From Earliella scabrosa (Eukaryota > Basidiomycota > Agaricomycetes > Polyporales > Polyporaceae), in contig JABYQQ010000002.1 of assembly GCA_022605405.1 (NCBI GenBank), positions 620,001 through 684,000 on the forward strand: DNA of 64,000 bases. Reading direction: 5' to 3'. A program made the position numbers and the translations under genes. This document shows, piece after piece, positions 1 to 9,284 of this stretch. The first letter of the stretch is position 1. Each line of letters opens with the position of its first letter. The notes under the pieces are model-generated. The model had not been told where the DNA came from and searched no databases. It worked only from the letters and a program-made list of their open reading frames with translations.

Positions 1-681
1 ATTTATAAACGATCTCAATGGCTTCCTTGGTGAGAGGCTTGAGGTCCGCGCGGACAACGTAGCACTATACGTACATGAACCTCGCAGTCGGGGGCAAATC
101 GGATTCGGGATAAGTATGGAGGTGACTCACCGTTCCAGCATCATTGTGCAGCCATCTACCCGTGGTCGCTGTGTAAGTTACTGACTCGTAGAGAATCTAG
201 ACTAGAATGCTGGACACTCACGGAAGCGGCGCAACGCCATCGAGCTCTATTCGAAGGTAGACCGCAGGTTGGTTGTCATGATCGGCAAGCACGAGGCCGT
301 TGTGGAATTGACTGAAGATGACGAGCGGGAACCCGCATTGCTTCGTTAAGGGACAGAGCTCGCCCCGATAGAAGATGGGGTGCGATATGTTGAGGAGGAT
401 GTGCTTGAACTGGTTCTGCCAAGGGGCGTAGGAGTTGTCCATAATCTTGATCCCCCATACCTCGGTCGGTTGGAGAGGACGGCAGATCGGCTTGTGGACT
501 TTCCAGTGGGCGACTTGGCATTCTTTCGACTGAAGGACACGGACGTCAGGCAGAGGGCCAGGATGCGAAGCGTGGGACGTACACAGTAGACCCCAGTATC
601 TCCATGGCACTTGGAGCATTTCTTCAGTCCCTCTGGTGGCACCGTACCGCACTTGACGCAACGATCCACGGGCACGGGCAT
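1..681 (-). CDS. MYND zinc-finger protein, copy 1 (3' end beyond window)
   Basis: The start at 681 opens with MPVPVDRCVKCG. The zinc finger is split by an intron at 530-582: CVKC and CSKC lie in exon 1, and after splicing YCSKEC and HWKVHKPIC follow, giving the full C-x2-C, C-x2-C, YC-x3-C, H-x3-C ligand set of a MYND domain. Exons read 681-583, 529-222, 155-131 and 64 to beyond base 1. The third exon is only 25 nt and keeps frame. The protein is likely about 220 aa, and the last visible residues match copy 2 downstream (LTKEAIEIVY). MYND fingers usually mediate protein contacts; no catalytic domain such as SET is seen, so the role is unknown. The gene is a tandem paralogue of 1230-2079 with the same orientation and intron positions. 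Confidence 0.75.
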
Positions 682-1229
682 TGTTGCACAAGAGAATTAT
701 GTGAGTATATACACACCAGTGGCAAGTGGGGCACGAAACCGAGAGTTATGTGAGTTTGGAGAGGTTGCTGTTGGACGCCATGAGTTGCTGATACTTAAGG
801 GTCAGATGGGTGGATGGTGCTGCGGTAGCGACGGTCTCACGTTCTGTCCTTACAAACGCACCTTCTCCACGCAACGTACTTCACTTAGAGATATGGTGTG
901 GTCACATGGTTGACACCCGAGCTCGGAGTGGACAGGCGAACAGCTTGAACAGGGTCACAGTGAGGCCGTCAGCAGCGGCAAGGATATACAATATCTAGAT
1001 GCCATGCCGTGTTGTTTAGCCGGATACCAGGTGATCAATACGCGCAACGCAATCGACCGTGAACCATGAGGCCTGAGGTCCGGGGTGATCAATTTTCGTT
1101 CGTGTATAATGTCACGAGTATGTAGTACTCCTCCATTCCAGACGGCTGGAAAAATGATTCGAGAATCAGCCGCACTTACAACAGCACAACTTGGGCAACA
1201 GCTCACATATTACCCGCCGTGGGACGCGA
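682..1229. other. Intergenic gap between tandem MYND genes
   Basis: The 548 bp between the end of MYND copy 2 and the start of copy 1 hold no convincing coding sequence. The region must contain the promoter of copy 1, but I see no clear TATA box or repeat. Confidence 0.5.
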
Positions 1230-2079
1230 TCAAGGGAAATAATCGAACCCTTTCCGTCCCTCCCGCGAGATCTCCTCCTGTCGGTATTCATCTGCGAAGC
1301 GACGCAGACGCTCAGGACTCGGAGCGTGCCGCCACGGCCCGTTGCCTCGTTCGATGAGGTCCCCGTCGGCGATGTCCAGGAGGTGGGAGTGGTAGTTGTA
1401 GACGATCTCTATGGCTTCCTTGGTGAGCAGCTGGCGGTCCTGACGCACGACGTAGCACTGAAAAAGATAGCATCGGTGTGAGCCGAAGGTGTAAGTAGTG
1501 GCAGCGAAGGGCCACGTACCGTTCCAGGTTCGTTGGCTTGCCAGCTGGTCGAAGATGGTATCAAGTTGGTAAAAGCGATGCAATCACATAGCATGTTGTG
1601 TGTACGTACTGCACAGGAGCAAATCCGTCGTACGCCTCGATGCGGAGATACACCGCAGGTTGGTTGTTCTCCTGAGCGGGAACGCCACCATGGATCGACT
1701 CGCTGTAGATGAGCAGGGGGTAGCCGCACAAGGCCGTGATGGGGCAGAGTTCGCCTTGGGTGAAGATGGGGTGGGAGGTCTTGAGCAACACATGTTCGAA
1801 TTGTCTGCTCCAAGGTTGGTAGCGGTTATCGAGGATCTTGATACCCCAGACCTCGTCTGCGGCCAAGGGGCGGCAGACCGGTTTGTGGACCTTCCAGTGA
1901 GCCTTCTGACATTCTTTGGACTACAGGAGAGCTTCGCGTCAGTATGGTGCGCCACCGGTGCGTGCTAGTGGATCCCAGACACGTACGCAGTATGCACCGG
2001 TGGCACCATGGCACCCCGAGCAGTTCTTCAGGCCACCAGGGGGAGATTGTCCACATTTGGAACACCGTGTAAGAGACAT
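1230..2079 (-). CDS. MYND zinc-finger protein, copy 2 (complete)
   Basis: The start ATG at 2079 begins MSLTRCSKCG. Exons 2079-1987, 1920-1610, 1544-1520 and 1457-1230 join in frame to a 218-aa protein. The first intron (1921-1986) interrupts the finger exactly as in copy 1; after splicing the ligands are CSKC, CSGC, YCSKEC and HWKVHKPVC, a complete MYND domain at about residues 6-43. The rest has no domain I recognise. It contains VWGIKILDN, NQPAVYLRIE and LLTKEAIEIVY, all shared with copy 1, and ends in a charged tail. The 25-nt third exon is conserved in length between copies but not in sequence. Function is not known; a DNA- or protein-binding adaptor is the generic expectation for MYND proteins. 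Confidence 0.8.
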
Positions 2080-2845
2080 CGGAAATGATAGCAGGTTGTC
2101 GAAACGAAGGCAGAGCGTGGAATGGAGTTAAGAGAGAGGAAGGCCCCAAGCACCCAAGGGGCCGTGCCACTCGAGCCCGCTACAATAGGCAGGGAGCATC
2201 TCGTGACTTCTAGAACCCTCACGATGCTTGTCTCCTGTTGCCTCCAAGGATCCTCCCAGAGCGGCCAGCGTCAGTCAGCGTTCTGCTGTCGCGTTGTCGT
2301 GTGACCGGTGTACACGTTGCTTAGGACTCGGGCAGGATCGTGCGGTTGCGTGCGAGGTTAATAGGTTGGCAACACAGAGTTCACCTAGCGAGCGTGTACG
2401 TGAATTTGCAAATGACGATGGCCCTGTCTTTGAACACAATACACAGAGCGTGCACGTTAGAATCAAGTTGTGATAGTAGGCGTGCGAGACATACCAGACA
2501 ATGACACAGAGTTAATATGGCGGGAACGAGCGTGTGTTGTGGAACGCGACTCGGTGTGGTATTTGCAGATGCTTCAAGCCAAGTACTGAGTTCAACGTTC
2601 AACTGCCAGACTAGGTGGTAGGGTTCAAAAAGGAAATGTGCCGCGACGGAGCGCGTCCGCCTTGCCGTCGCGCCGCAGACGCGCTCTCGGCGCGGCATAG
2701 GGCCAGACTCTGTATCTCTCTCTCCTCCTACCACACACCTGCTCATCTCTGCTTTGCATGGTACATTGAACTCGTGCGCATCACTTGACGACCTGTATAC
2801 ACCGTAAACGCAACCGCAACCGTAACCGCACACACACGACCCGCG
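2080..2845. other. Intergenic gap, divergent promoters
   Basis: The 766 bp lie between the divergent MYND copy 2 and J-domain genes. A long open frame runs antisense here (2381-3094) but overlaps the J-domain exon and has no recognisable motif, so I treat it as chance. A CT-rich stretch at about 2714-2735 precedes the J-domain start and resembles a fungal core promoter. Confidence 0.4.
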
Positions 2846-4538
2846 ATGAGCACACCGATACAATCTCGACCGCTGATACCTCATGTTCCTACCACTTGCT
2901 CCCAATGCTCCGTGGCCCTCGAGTTCCCAGTCCCCTCGCCGCCCCCACGACAAGGCACACTGCTCAGCGTCCGATGTTTCAACTGCCAATCGGTCATCAC
3001 ACATGCATTCTATCCGACTCAAATCCCGGGCCATTATAGCAGCCAAGTGAGGACGTCCCTGGGAACCGGGAGCAGCAGCGCGTCGTCGTCGCAAACGCCG
3101 CGAAAGGGGAGGAAGATTGGTACGCAGGAGAAACCGCTCGAGACGGGCTACTACGACCTGCTCGGCGTGCCCGTCGACGCGAGCACGGATGACATCAAGA
3201 AGGCATACCGTACGTCCTCATCATTGCGCACCCGTTTCTATCTGGTGCCCGCGACTTCATGCTCCCCCGTCTGCGGAGGCTGAGATCTGCGCATGCTTCA
3301 GGCCGACTTGCCATCAAGCACCATCCGGACAAGAACCGCGACGACCCGCACGCGGAGGAGCGGTTCAAGGAGATCGCGATCGCGTACCAGACGCTGTCGG
3401 ACCCTGACTTGCGTCGCAAGTACAACGAGTTTGGGCCGAAGGAGAGCGCGCCGGAGGGCGGGTTCATCGACCCGGAGGAGATATTCGGGACGATCTTCGG
3501 TGGCGACCGTTTCGTGCCAATCATAGGCCATATCAGCCTAGCGAAGGACATGAAGGCGGCGCTGCAGGAGGAGGACGAGGAGGGGGAACAGCAGGTGCAG
3601 CGCGACGCGAAGGGCCGAGAGATCCTGTCACCCGAGGAGAAGGCGAGGAGAGAGGAGAAGACACGGAAACAGGCGGCAGAGGTGCGCACGCACGCTGAAC
3701 GGATGATCCACTGTCGTGTTCACCTCTGTTGCCTTTTCAGAAAGCTGCCGTCCGTGAAGAGCGCATACAGAAGCTCGTGGAGAACTTGGATCGGAAGCTC
3801 TCGATATTCACCGAGTCCGCGACGGGTCCGAACGACCCGCAGGTCACGGAGAGCTTCCGGACGATCTGCCAGCTGGAAGCGATGGAGCTGAAGAAGGAGT
3901 CGTATGGCGTCGACCTGCTGCACGCGATTGGCTTTGTCTACACGCAGAAGGCCAAGCAGTTCCTCGCTACGAATCAGTCGTTCCTCGGCATGGGCGGGTG
4001 GTACCACAACGTGCAGGGCAAGTACCATGTGTTCAGCGAAACGTACGCATCCACTCTTGGATCCACGGCGTCTCTACTAATATCTGGTCCCGAAGTGTAT
4101 CAACGCTGCGTGCGGCGATGGAGCTCAAGAGCGTCTTCGAGCAAATACAGGCTGCGGAGAAGGCGGGCAACCTCACTCCCGAAGAGAAGAGGAAGCTCGA
4201 GGAGCAGGCGGCCGAGAAAGGTCTCCAGGCTCTGTTCAAGGCACGCGTGTCTCACTTCGCGTGCACGTCGATGGTGTTGACCTTCACACACACAGGGTAC
4301 GAAGTTGGAGATCGAGAGCGTGCTCCGCGAGACATGCGATCGCGTACTAGAGGATCCCTCCATCCCACGCTCCAAGGCAACACTGCGCGCGGTGGCCCTT
4401 CAGCACCTTGGTGAGGCGTACATGAACGTGCGCAAGGACGAGGACGAGGCGCAGGAGGAGAGCGAGTACGTCCGGGTGGAGACGAAGAGCAGCCGGAAGA
4501 GGGACTCGTTCCGTCCACCCCCCACACCATCAGCTTGA
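2846..4538 (+). CDS. J-domain (DnaJ) co-chaperone with DnaJ-X-like C-terminus
   Basis: Exons 2846-3209, 3302-3681, 3741-4042, 4096-4240 and 4296-4538 give about 477 aa. The J domain lies near residues 95-165: YYDLLGVPVDAS, then after intron 1 the HPD motif in KHHPDKN, and FKEIAIAYQTLSDP. It is followed by a G/F-like linker, an acidic segment, and a C-terminal region of the kind seen in Caj1/Djp1 proteins (LLHAIGFVYTQKAKQFL, GTKLEIESVLRETCDRVL). The N-terminus carries CSQC and CFNC, a possible zinc ribbon ahead of the J domain. The protein should stimulate Hsp70 ATPase in the cytosol or at membranes. The fourth intron uses either a GC donor at 4241 or a GT donor at 4247; both keep frame and differ by two codons. 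Confidence 0.85.
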
Positions 4539-4946
4539 TTGCGTTCATTACTGACGCTGTTGCTGCACATGCTCGTGGTGACGCTACTTTGTTAGTGTAC
4601 GTTATCGCTAGTTGCTGTGTTAGATATGTAGCCATACGTTCAACTATCCACGTAGCCGCCAGATACCGTACAGTGAGTATCGACAGACGAGGTCTTCAGC
4701 AGATAGTTGAGAATGCGTGGCGGACAATCTGGTGCCTTGTCTACATTCACCGCCTACCGTCACGCAGTTCTGATTTTTTGGTCGCCTCCAGCGACAAACC
4801 ACAAGAGATAGCTAAAACGGGACACAGATCAAATGTGTGAGAAATTTCTGAGTCAGATCAAGCCAGATCGAGTCAAGATCACTTTCGACATCGTTTTACT
4901 GAACGCTCGTCACTTGAATCTCGTACCTGCAGACCATTCTCCAGCC
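4539..4946. other. Intergenic gap
   Basis: The 408 bp hold the 3' flank of the J-domain gene and the promoter of the TyrRS gene. No motif or repeat stands out. Confidence 0.4.
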
Positions 4947-6545
4947 ATGGCAGAACTGGCAGAAGAGAAGTACGAACTCATCACCAGGAGACTGCAAGAG
5001 GTCCTGGGTGGTGATCTCATCAAAGCGATCCTCGCTGAGGGCAGGACGCCAAAATGCTACTGGGGTAGGCCTAGAGATACAGATCGTTTTCGCGACATAA
5101 GCGACTGACCAGTTGGCACACAGGGTCCGCACCCACGGGTCGACGTATGTCGCAAATATAGCATGATGTTTGAGGTGCTGACAGCTCGGTCTTGTAGCAC
5201 ATATCGGATACTTTGTACCGCTCACCAAGATAGCCGACTTCTTGCGTGCGGGAGTAGAAGTTACCGTCCTTTTCGCTGGTAGGAATGTTCCACTTCGACC
5301 GGCTTCATGGTTGCTCACAGCACCCAATCAGACGTTCACGCCTTCCTTGACAACCTCAAAGCACCGCTAGAGCTCGTCGAATACCGAACACAGTACTACA
5401 AGAAGATCCTGCTCCAAGTCTTCACGTCGCTCGGGATCCCAACGTCAAAACTGCGCATCGTGCAGGGCTCCTCCTACCAGTTGACGAAAGAGTACAACCT
5501 CGATAACTACAAGCTGTGCTCGATCGTAACCGAGCATGATGCGAAGAAGGCCGGCGCGGAGGTCGTGAAGCAGGTGGAGAGCCCGCTCCTGAGCGGTCTC
5601 CTCTACCCCGGCCTCCAGGCCCTCGATGAGCAGTACCTCGATTGCGACTTCCAGTTCGGCGGCGTCGACCAGGTACATCCGTGCGAGATCCCGATCCCTC
5701 CAATCGCGAAGCTGACGAGCTGTCTTTTGCAGCGGAAAATCTTCACGTTCGCGGAACTCTATCTCCCCCGCCTCGGGTACAGGAAGCGTGCGCACCTGAT
5801 GAACGCGATGGTGCCCGGGCTGAGTGGGGGCAAGATGTCCTCGTCCGACCCGAACTCGAAGATCGACTTCCTCGACCCGCCCGAGGTCGTCCGCCGGAAG
5901 ATCAAGGCCGCGTTCTGCGAGGAGGGCAACACGGCCGAGAACGGCGTCCTCTCCTTCGTCGAGGCGGTGCTCATCCCCATCAGCCAGCTCCGGATCGAGC
6001 GCGCGCGGGGACAGACGGGCGCGGACGCGGACGAGGGCGCGGGTGCGACGGGCGACCAGACGCCTTTCGCGCTCGAGGGCGCGCCCGAGGGCACCGTGTT
6101 CTCGATCTTCAGGAAGGAGGAGCACGGCGGGTCGCTGCACTACGCCGATTTCCAGGCGCTGAAGGACGACTTTGGGGCGAAGAAGGTGCACCCGAAGGAT
6201 CTGAAGACGGCGGTCGCGGACGCGATCGTGCGGCTGCTGGACCCGATCAGGAAGGCGTTTGAGCAGGACGAGGAGTGGCAGAAGATCGAGAAGCTGGCGT
6301 ACCCAGACCCGAATGCGAAGCCGGAGAAGAAGAAGAAGGTACGTCGTTGATGCTTGTTGAGGCTTACAACGGCGTTCACGTTTTCGTAGGTCAAGGTGTA
6401 CCACCCACCACCCCCTGGGAAGGGCAAGAACGCGAAGCCCGCTGGAGACGCGGCTGTGCCGTCTGAGCCTGCTGGTGCACCACCAGTAGAAGACGGCGCT
6501 CATTCTGCTGCTGAGGCTGCAAAGCAGCAAGAGGGTGCATCATGA
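4947..6545 (+). CDS. TYS1: Tyrosyl-tRNA synthetase, cytosolic
   Basis: This class I synthetase charges tRNA-Tyr. Exons 4947-5064, 5124-5144, 5198-5278, 5332-6338 and 6390-6545 join to 460 aa, including a 21-nt exon that encodes part of the active site. After splicing the HIGH-type signature reads APTGRPHIGYF and the KMSKS-type loop is [15 protein letters not shown] in QFGGVDQVH and the preceding substrate-binding region fit eukaryotic TyrRS. An inserted acidic, alanine-glycine-rich stretch near 6010-6075 ([12 protein letters not shown]) and a lysine-rich, then Pro/Ala-rich C-terminal extension make it longer than the yeast enzyme (394 aa). The start at 4947 ([12 protein letters not shown]) is chosen over an upstream in-frame ATG at 4833 because homology begins there. 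Confidence 0.93.
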
Positions 6546-7636
6546 CACACTCGCACTGGAGAAAGGAAGACATTGTAGAGAATCGGAAACTGTTGTACAC
6601 GGATATGCATGATTACGATCGTGGTTTCGCCAAGATTAGTCGTGTATCGAGATGTCCTGAAGAAAAGCGAAAACGTCCGGTTACGGCTCCCAGTTGATGA
6701 TCTGATCCAGCGCGAAAGCGTTCTCTCGCGTGAACTCGTCAACCGCCTCCAACAGCATTGTTGCACCAACCGCCTCCGCGTGGTCACGAACTGAAGGTTG
6801 CAAGGTTAGTTCAGTCGATGAGGGGCGGGGAATATGAGGGCAACATACGCTCGAGGAACGTTCCGGGTGTGATCGTCGGGACGAGCAGAACTTCGACCTG
6901 CTCTTGGACTGCTTTCATCTCCCAGCGGTGGGCGAGCTCCAAGAGATGGAGGAGGCAGTCTCGGTCCTGGGCCTGCTCGAACCGCCCAGTGTAGATGTGG
7001 TCTGACAAAATTTATCGATATGGGCGTGCGGCAGAAGGAGATCAGAAGACATACCAACAATCATGCGAGCAGACCGAAGCTCGAGGGCGTTGGGCAGGAG
7101 GACCTCGATAGGCTGATCAGCCGGCTAACTGTCCTAAACGCAGGTCGAGCATCTCCGCGTTCTGACTCTGAAAATCGCTCCATCCTATCCAAGGGATCCA
7201 GAGCTCCTGCGCGACATCATGGCGACCTATCAGTATCTGAACGCGCGGCACATTGAGGCAAGATCCCACCTTCTCCGTTACAAGCGCGAAGCGATCTTCC
7301 TCAACGTCCAAGACCCGAACTCGAGCAACTGGCAGTTCTGTGCGGCGAGCAACATCATGTTCAACATGCCGGACGAGGACGAGAGACAAGGGGTGCGCGC
7401 CTTCCTCCGGCCATTCCGGAATCTGCTCCTTGCCGCTGGCGCAGAGGAGATCAAGATCCCTATCGCCCCCGCCCTCGTCTCATCGCCTGCAGAGGATGAG
7501 CTGGCCCGTCTGCGCGCGTCATTCGATGGACTTCGCCAAAACCGGCTTCTCACGGACGTCGTCTTCAGAGTCGGAACTTGCGCTCCATCCGAGGACGAGG
7601 ACAGACTTTACGCGCATCGAGTCGTACTGGCCACTG

Positions 7637-7856
7637 TGTCGGAAGTTGAACAATTTAGCGCTCGTATTAGTCATCTGTACCCCCCATATGGTATATGCTT
7701 AGTCAGTTGCTTAGTCATCTCTTACTTAGGTTTTCCTCTTGGACTACGTATGTTTATCTCGAATTTTCCCTACTTAGAGTATATAAACTCGTGTACATAG
7801 TCGTCGTATACACGCCAATTTATCCGTCTTCCCTCGAGCCGGTTAAAGTTGCGACA
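7637..7856 (+). repeat. 5' LTR
   Basis: This 220-bp terminal repeat starts TGTCGGAAG and ends GTTGCGACA. It contains TATATAA at 7780-7786, a plausible promoter for the element transcript. I see no difference from the 3' LTR. Confidence 0.93.
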
Positions 7857-7877
7857 GGTTATGAGCCCTGCGCTCAG
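7857..7877 (+). promoter_or_regulatory. Primer-binding site, initiator-Met half-tRNA type
   Basis: Directly after the LTR the sequence ggttatgagccctgcgc is complementary to the anticodon-loop and stem region of eukaryotic initiator tRNA-Met (..gggctcataacc). Drosophila copia and related elements are known to prime with a cleaved 5' half of this tRNA, and this site matches that mode rather than priming from the tRNA 3' end. Confidence 0.75.
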
Positions 7878-7958
7878 ACCCTAGGCCAGCGACATCGGCG
7901 CTTCCGCTTATCTCGTCTTCCCGCGCTCGCTTATCTAATCTCGCTCGCCCTCACCGCC

Positions 7959-8786
7959 ATGGCCGCCGACAGCAACATCAACTCCCTGCTCGGCAATGTC
8001 CCCAAGCTCACCGGGACGAACTATCAGGACTGGAAGTTCGCCGTCCAGATGGTTCTCCGACGCGCCGGCTGCCTCTCCGTCGCGAACGGCACCGAAGAGC
8101 GGCCCACCACCCGGGACAAGGCAGCAGAGTGGGACAAGCTCTCGGAGCTAGCGCTCACGATCATCGGGCTCACGGTCAATCCCGATCAGTACAACCATAT
8201 CCGGAAGTCGACCACCGGCCCGGCCGCCTGGACCGCGCTCCGCAACGTCCACGAGAAGAACACCCGCGGCGCGCGCATCACCCTCAAGCGCGAATTTTAC
8301 ATGGCCGCCCACAACCCCGAACACCCCGTCCGCGAGTACACAAACCGCATCACCGACCTCGCGAACCGTCTCAACGCGATCGGCGTCTCCCTCAAGGACG
8401 ACGACATCGTCGACGTCATGATCTACGGCCTCCACCCGTCCTGGTCCAGCATCGCCGCCACCCTCTCGACCACGCAGGGCGACCTCAAGCTCGCTGACGT
8501 CATCAACGCCCTCGAGGACGAAGAAGCCCGACGCGCGCAAGAAGCCGTATCCGAGCCGCCCGAGACGGCGCTCATCGCGCGATCACGCACGCGCACTCAG
8601 AACGCGCGCCCCCGCAGCGCGAACTGCTACGTCTGCGATCAGCCCGGCCACATCGCGCGCGACTGCCCGAAGCGTCCCAACCGCAGCGCGACCAACGCGA
8701 ACACCGCGCCTAGCGCGAACACGGCCATCGCGAACGATCCGTTCGACACCGGCGTCTCTGCGCCCTCCTTCGGCACCGCTTGGTGA
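7959..8786 (+). CDS. gag: Gag-like polyprotein of copia-type element
   Basis: The 275-aa product starts MAADSNINSLLG. It has the copia Gag (UBN2-like) fold signature (LTGTNYQDWKF, then AAWTALRNVHEK) and one CCHC zinc knuckle, CYVCDQPGHIARDC, near residues 228-241. It would form the retroelement particle and bind the element RNA. The frame is intact; an upstream in-frame extension exists from 7695 but begins inside the LTR. No protease or pol motifs follow before the stop at 8786. Confidence 0.9.
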   Translation: MAADSNINSLLGNVPKLTGTNYQDWKFAVQMVLRRAGCLSVANGTEERPTTRDKAAEWDKLSELALTIIGLTVNPDQYNHIRKSTTGPAAWTALRNVHEKNTRGARITLKREFYMAAHNPEHPVREYTNRITDLANRLNAIGVSLKDDDIVDVMIYGLHPSWSSIAATLSTTQGDLKLADVINALEDEEARRAQEAVSEPPETALIARSRTRTQNARPRSANCYVCDQPGHIARDCPKRPNRSATNANTAPSANTAIANDPFDTGVSAPSFGTAW

Positions 8787-9064
8787 ACGCGCCCCAACGC
8801 GCCCCCCTTCCTTTCTCGGTACATCGGATATCTCCGTCGTAGTGGTCAGGTGACCTGGTGGATGCGGCGCCGAGGCCTTCCCACCACGAGCGAGTGCTCC
8901 TGCGGCATGAGGGAGAGTTACGGTCTTATTGGTACTTAGCGGTAACCTTTGCGATATCTTTTGCGGGTTAACTCCCCATTAGGGTCTTATGCGTTCTCAC
9001 GGACATTCTATGGTCTCTTATGGTAACTTTTATGCGCATTTATGGTAGCTAAATTGAGGGGGAG
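8787..9064 (+). other. Element 3' non-coding region and polypurine tract
   Basis: The 278 bp between gag and the right LTR have no coding signal. The last bases, gaggggga just before 9065, form a polypurine tract expected to prime plus-strand synthesis. Confidence 0.7.
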
Positions 9065-9284
9065 TGTCGGAAGTTGAACAATTTAGCGCTCGTATTAGTC
9101 ATCTGTACCCCCCATATGGTATATGCTTAGTCAGTTGCTTAGTCATCTCTTACTTAGGTTTTCCTCTTGGACTACGTATGTTTATCTCGAATTTTCCCTA
9201 CTTAGAGTATATAAACTCGTGTACATAGTCGTCGTATACACGCCAATTTATCCGTCTTCCCTCGAGCCGGTTAAAGTTGCGACA
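9065..9284 (+). repeat. 3' LTR
   Basis: This 220-bp copy matches the 5' LTR in length and, by eye, in sequence, including the TATATAA box. The CACTG target copy follows immediately. Confidence 0.93.

Larger units (their letters stand above)
7637..9284 (+). mobile_element. Non-autonomous Ty1/copia-type LTR retrotransposon encoding only Gag
   Basis: Two 220-bp LTRs begin TGTCGG and end GCGACA. The element is flanked by a perfect 5-bp target duplication CACTG (7632-7636 and 9285-9289). After the left LTR comes a primer-binding site complementary to the anticodon arm of initiator tRNA-Met, and before the right LTR a purine tract. The 1,208-bp interior holds one intact Gag-like gene and no protease, integrase or reverse transcriptase, so it must move with enzymes from a partner element. 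It is inserted in the first half of the BTB exon, between codons reading VLAT and SEYF after removal of one target copy. The near-perfect LTR pair suggests a recent insertion. Confidence 0.92.

Noticed and set aside
2381..3094. 237-codon minus-strand open frame
   Set aside because: It overlaps the well-supported J-domain exon and has no recognisable domain.
5445..6530. 361-codon minus-strand open frame
   Set aside because: It is antisense to the TyrRS gene, low in complexity (Arg/Leu-rich), and arises from high GC at third codon positions.
7219..7800. A separate plus-strand gene at 7.2-7.8 kb
   Set aside because: Its start is an internal Met of the sacsin C-terminal region and its end runs into the LTR; it is the inverted part of the large gene.
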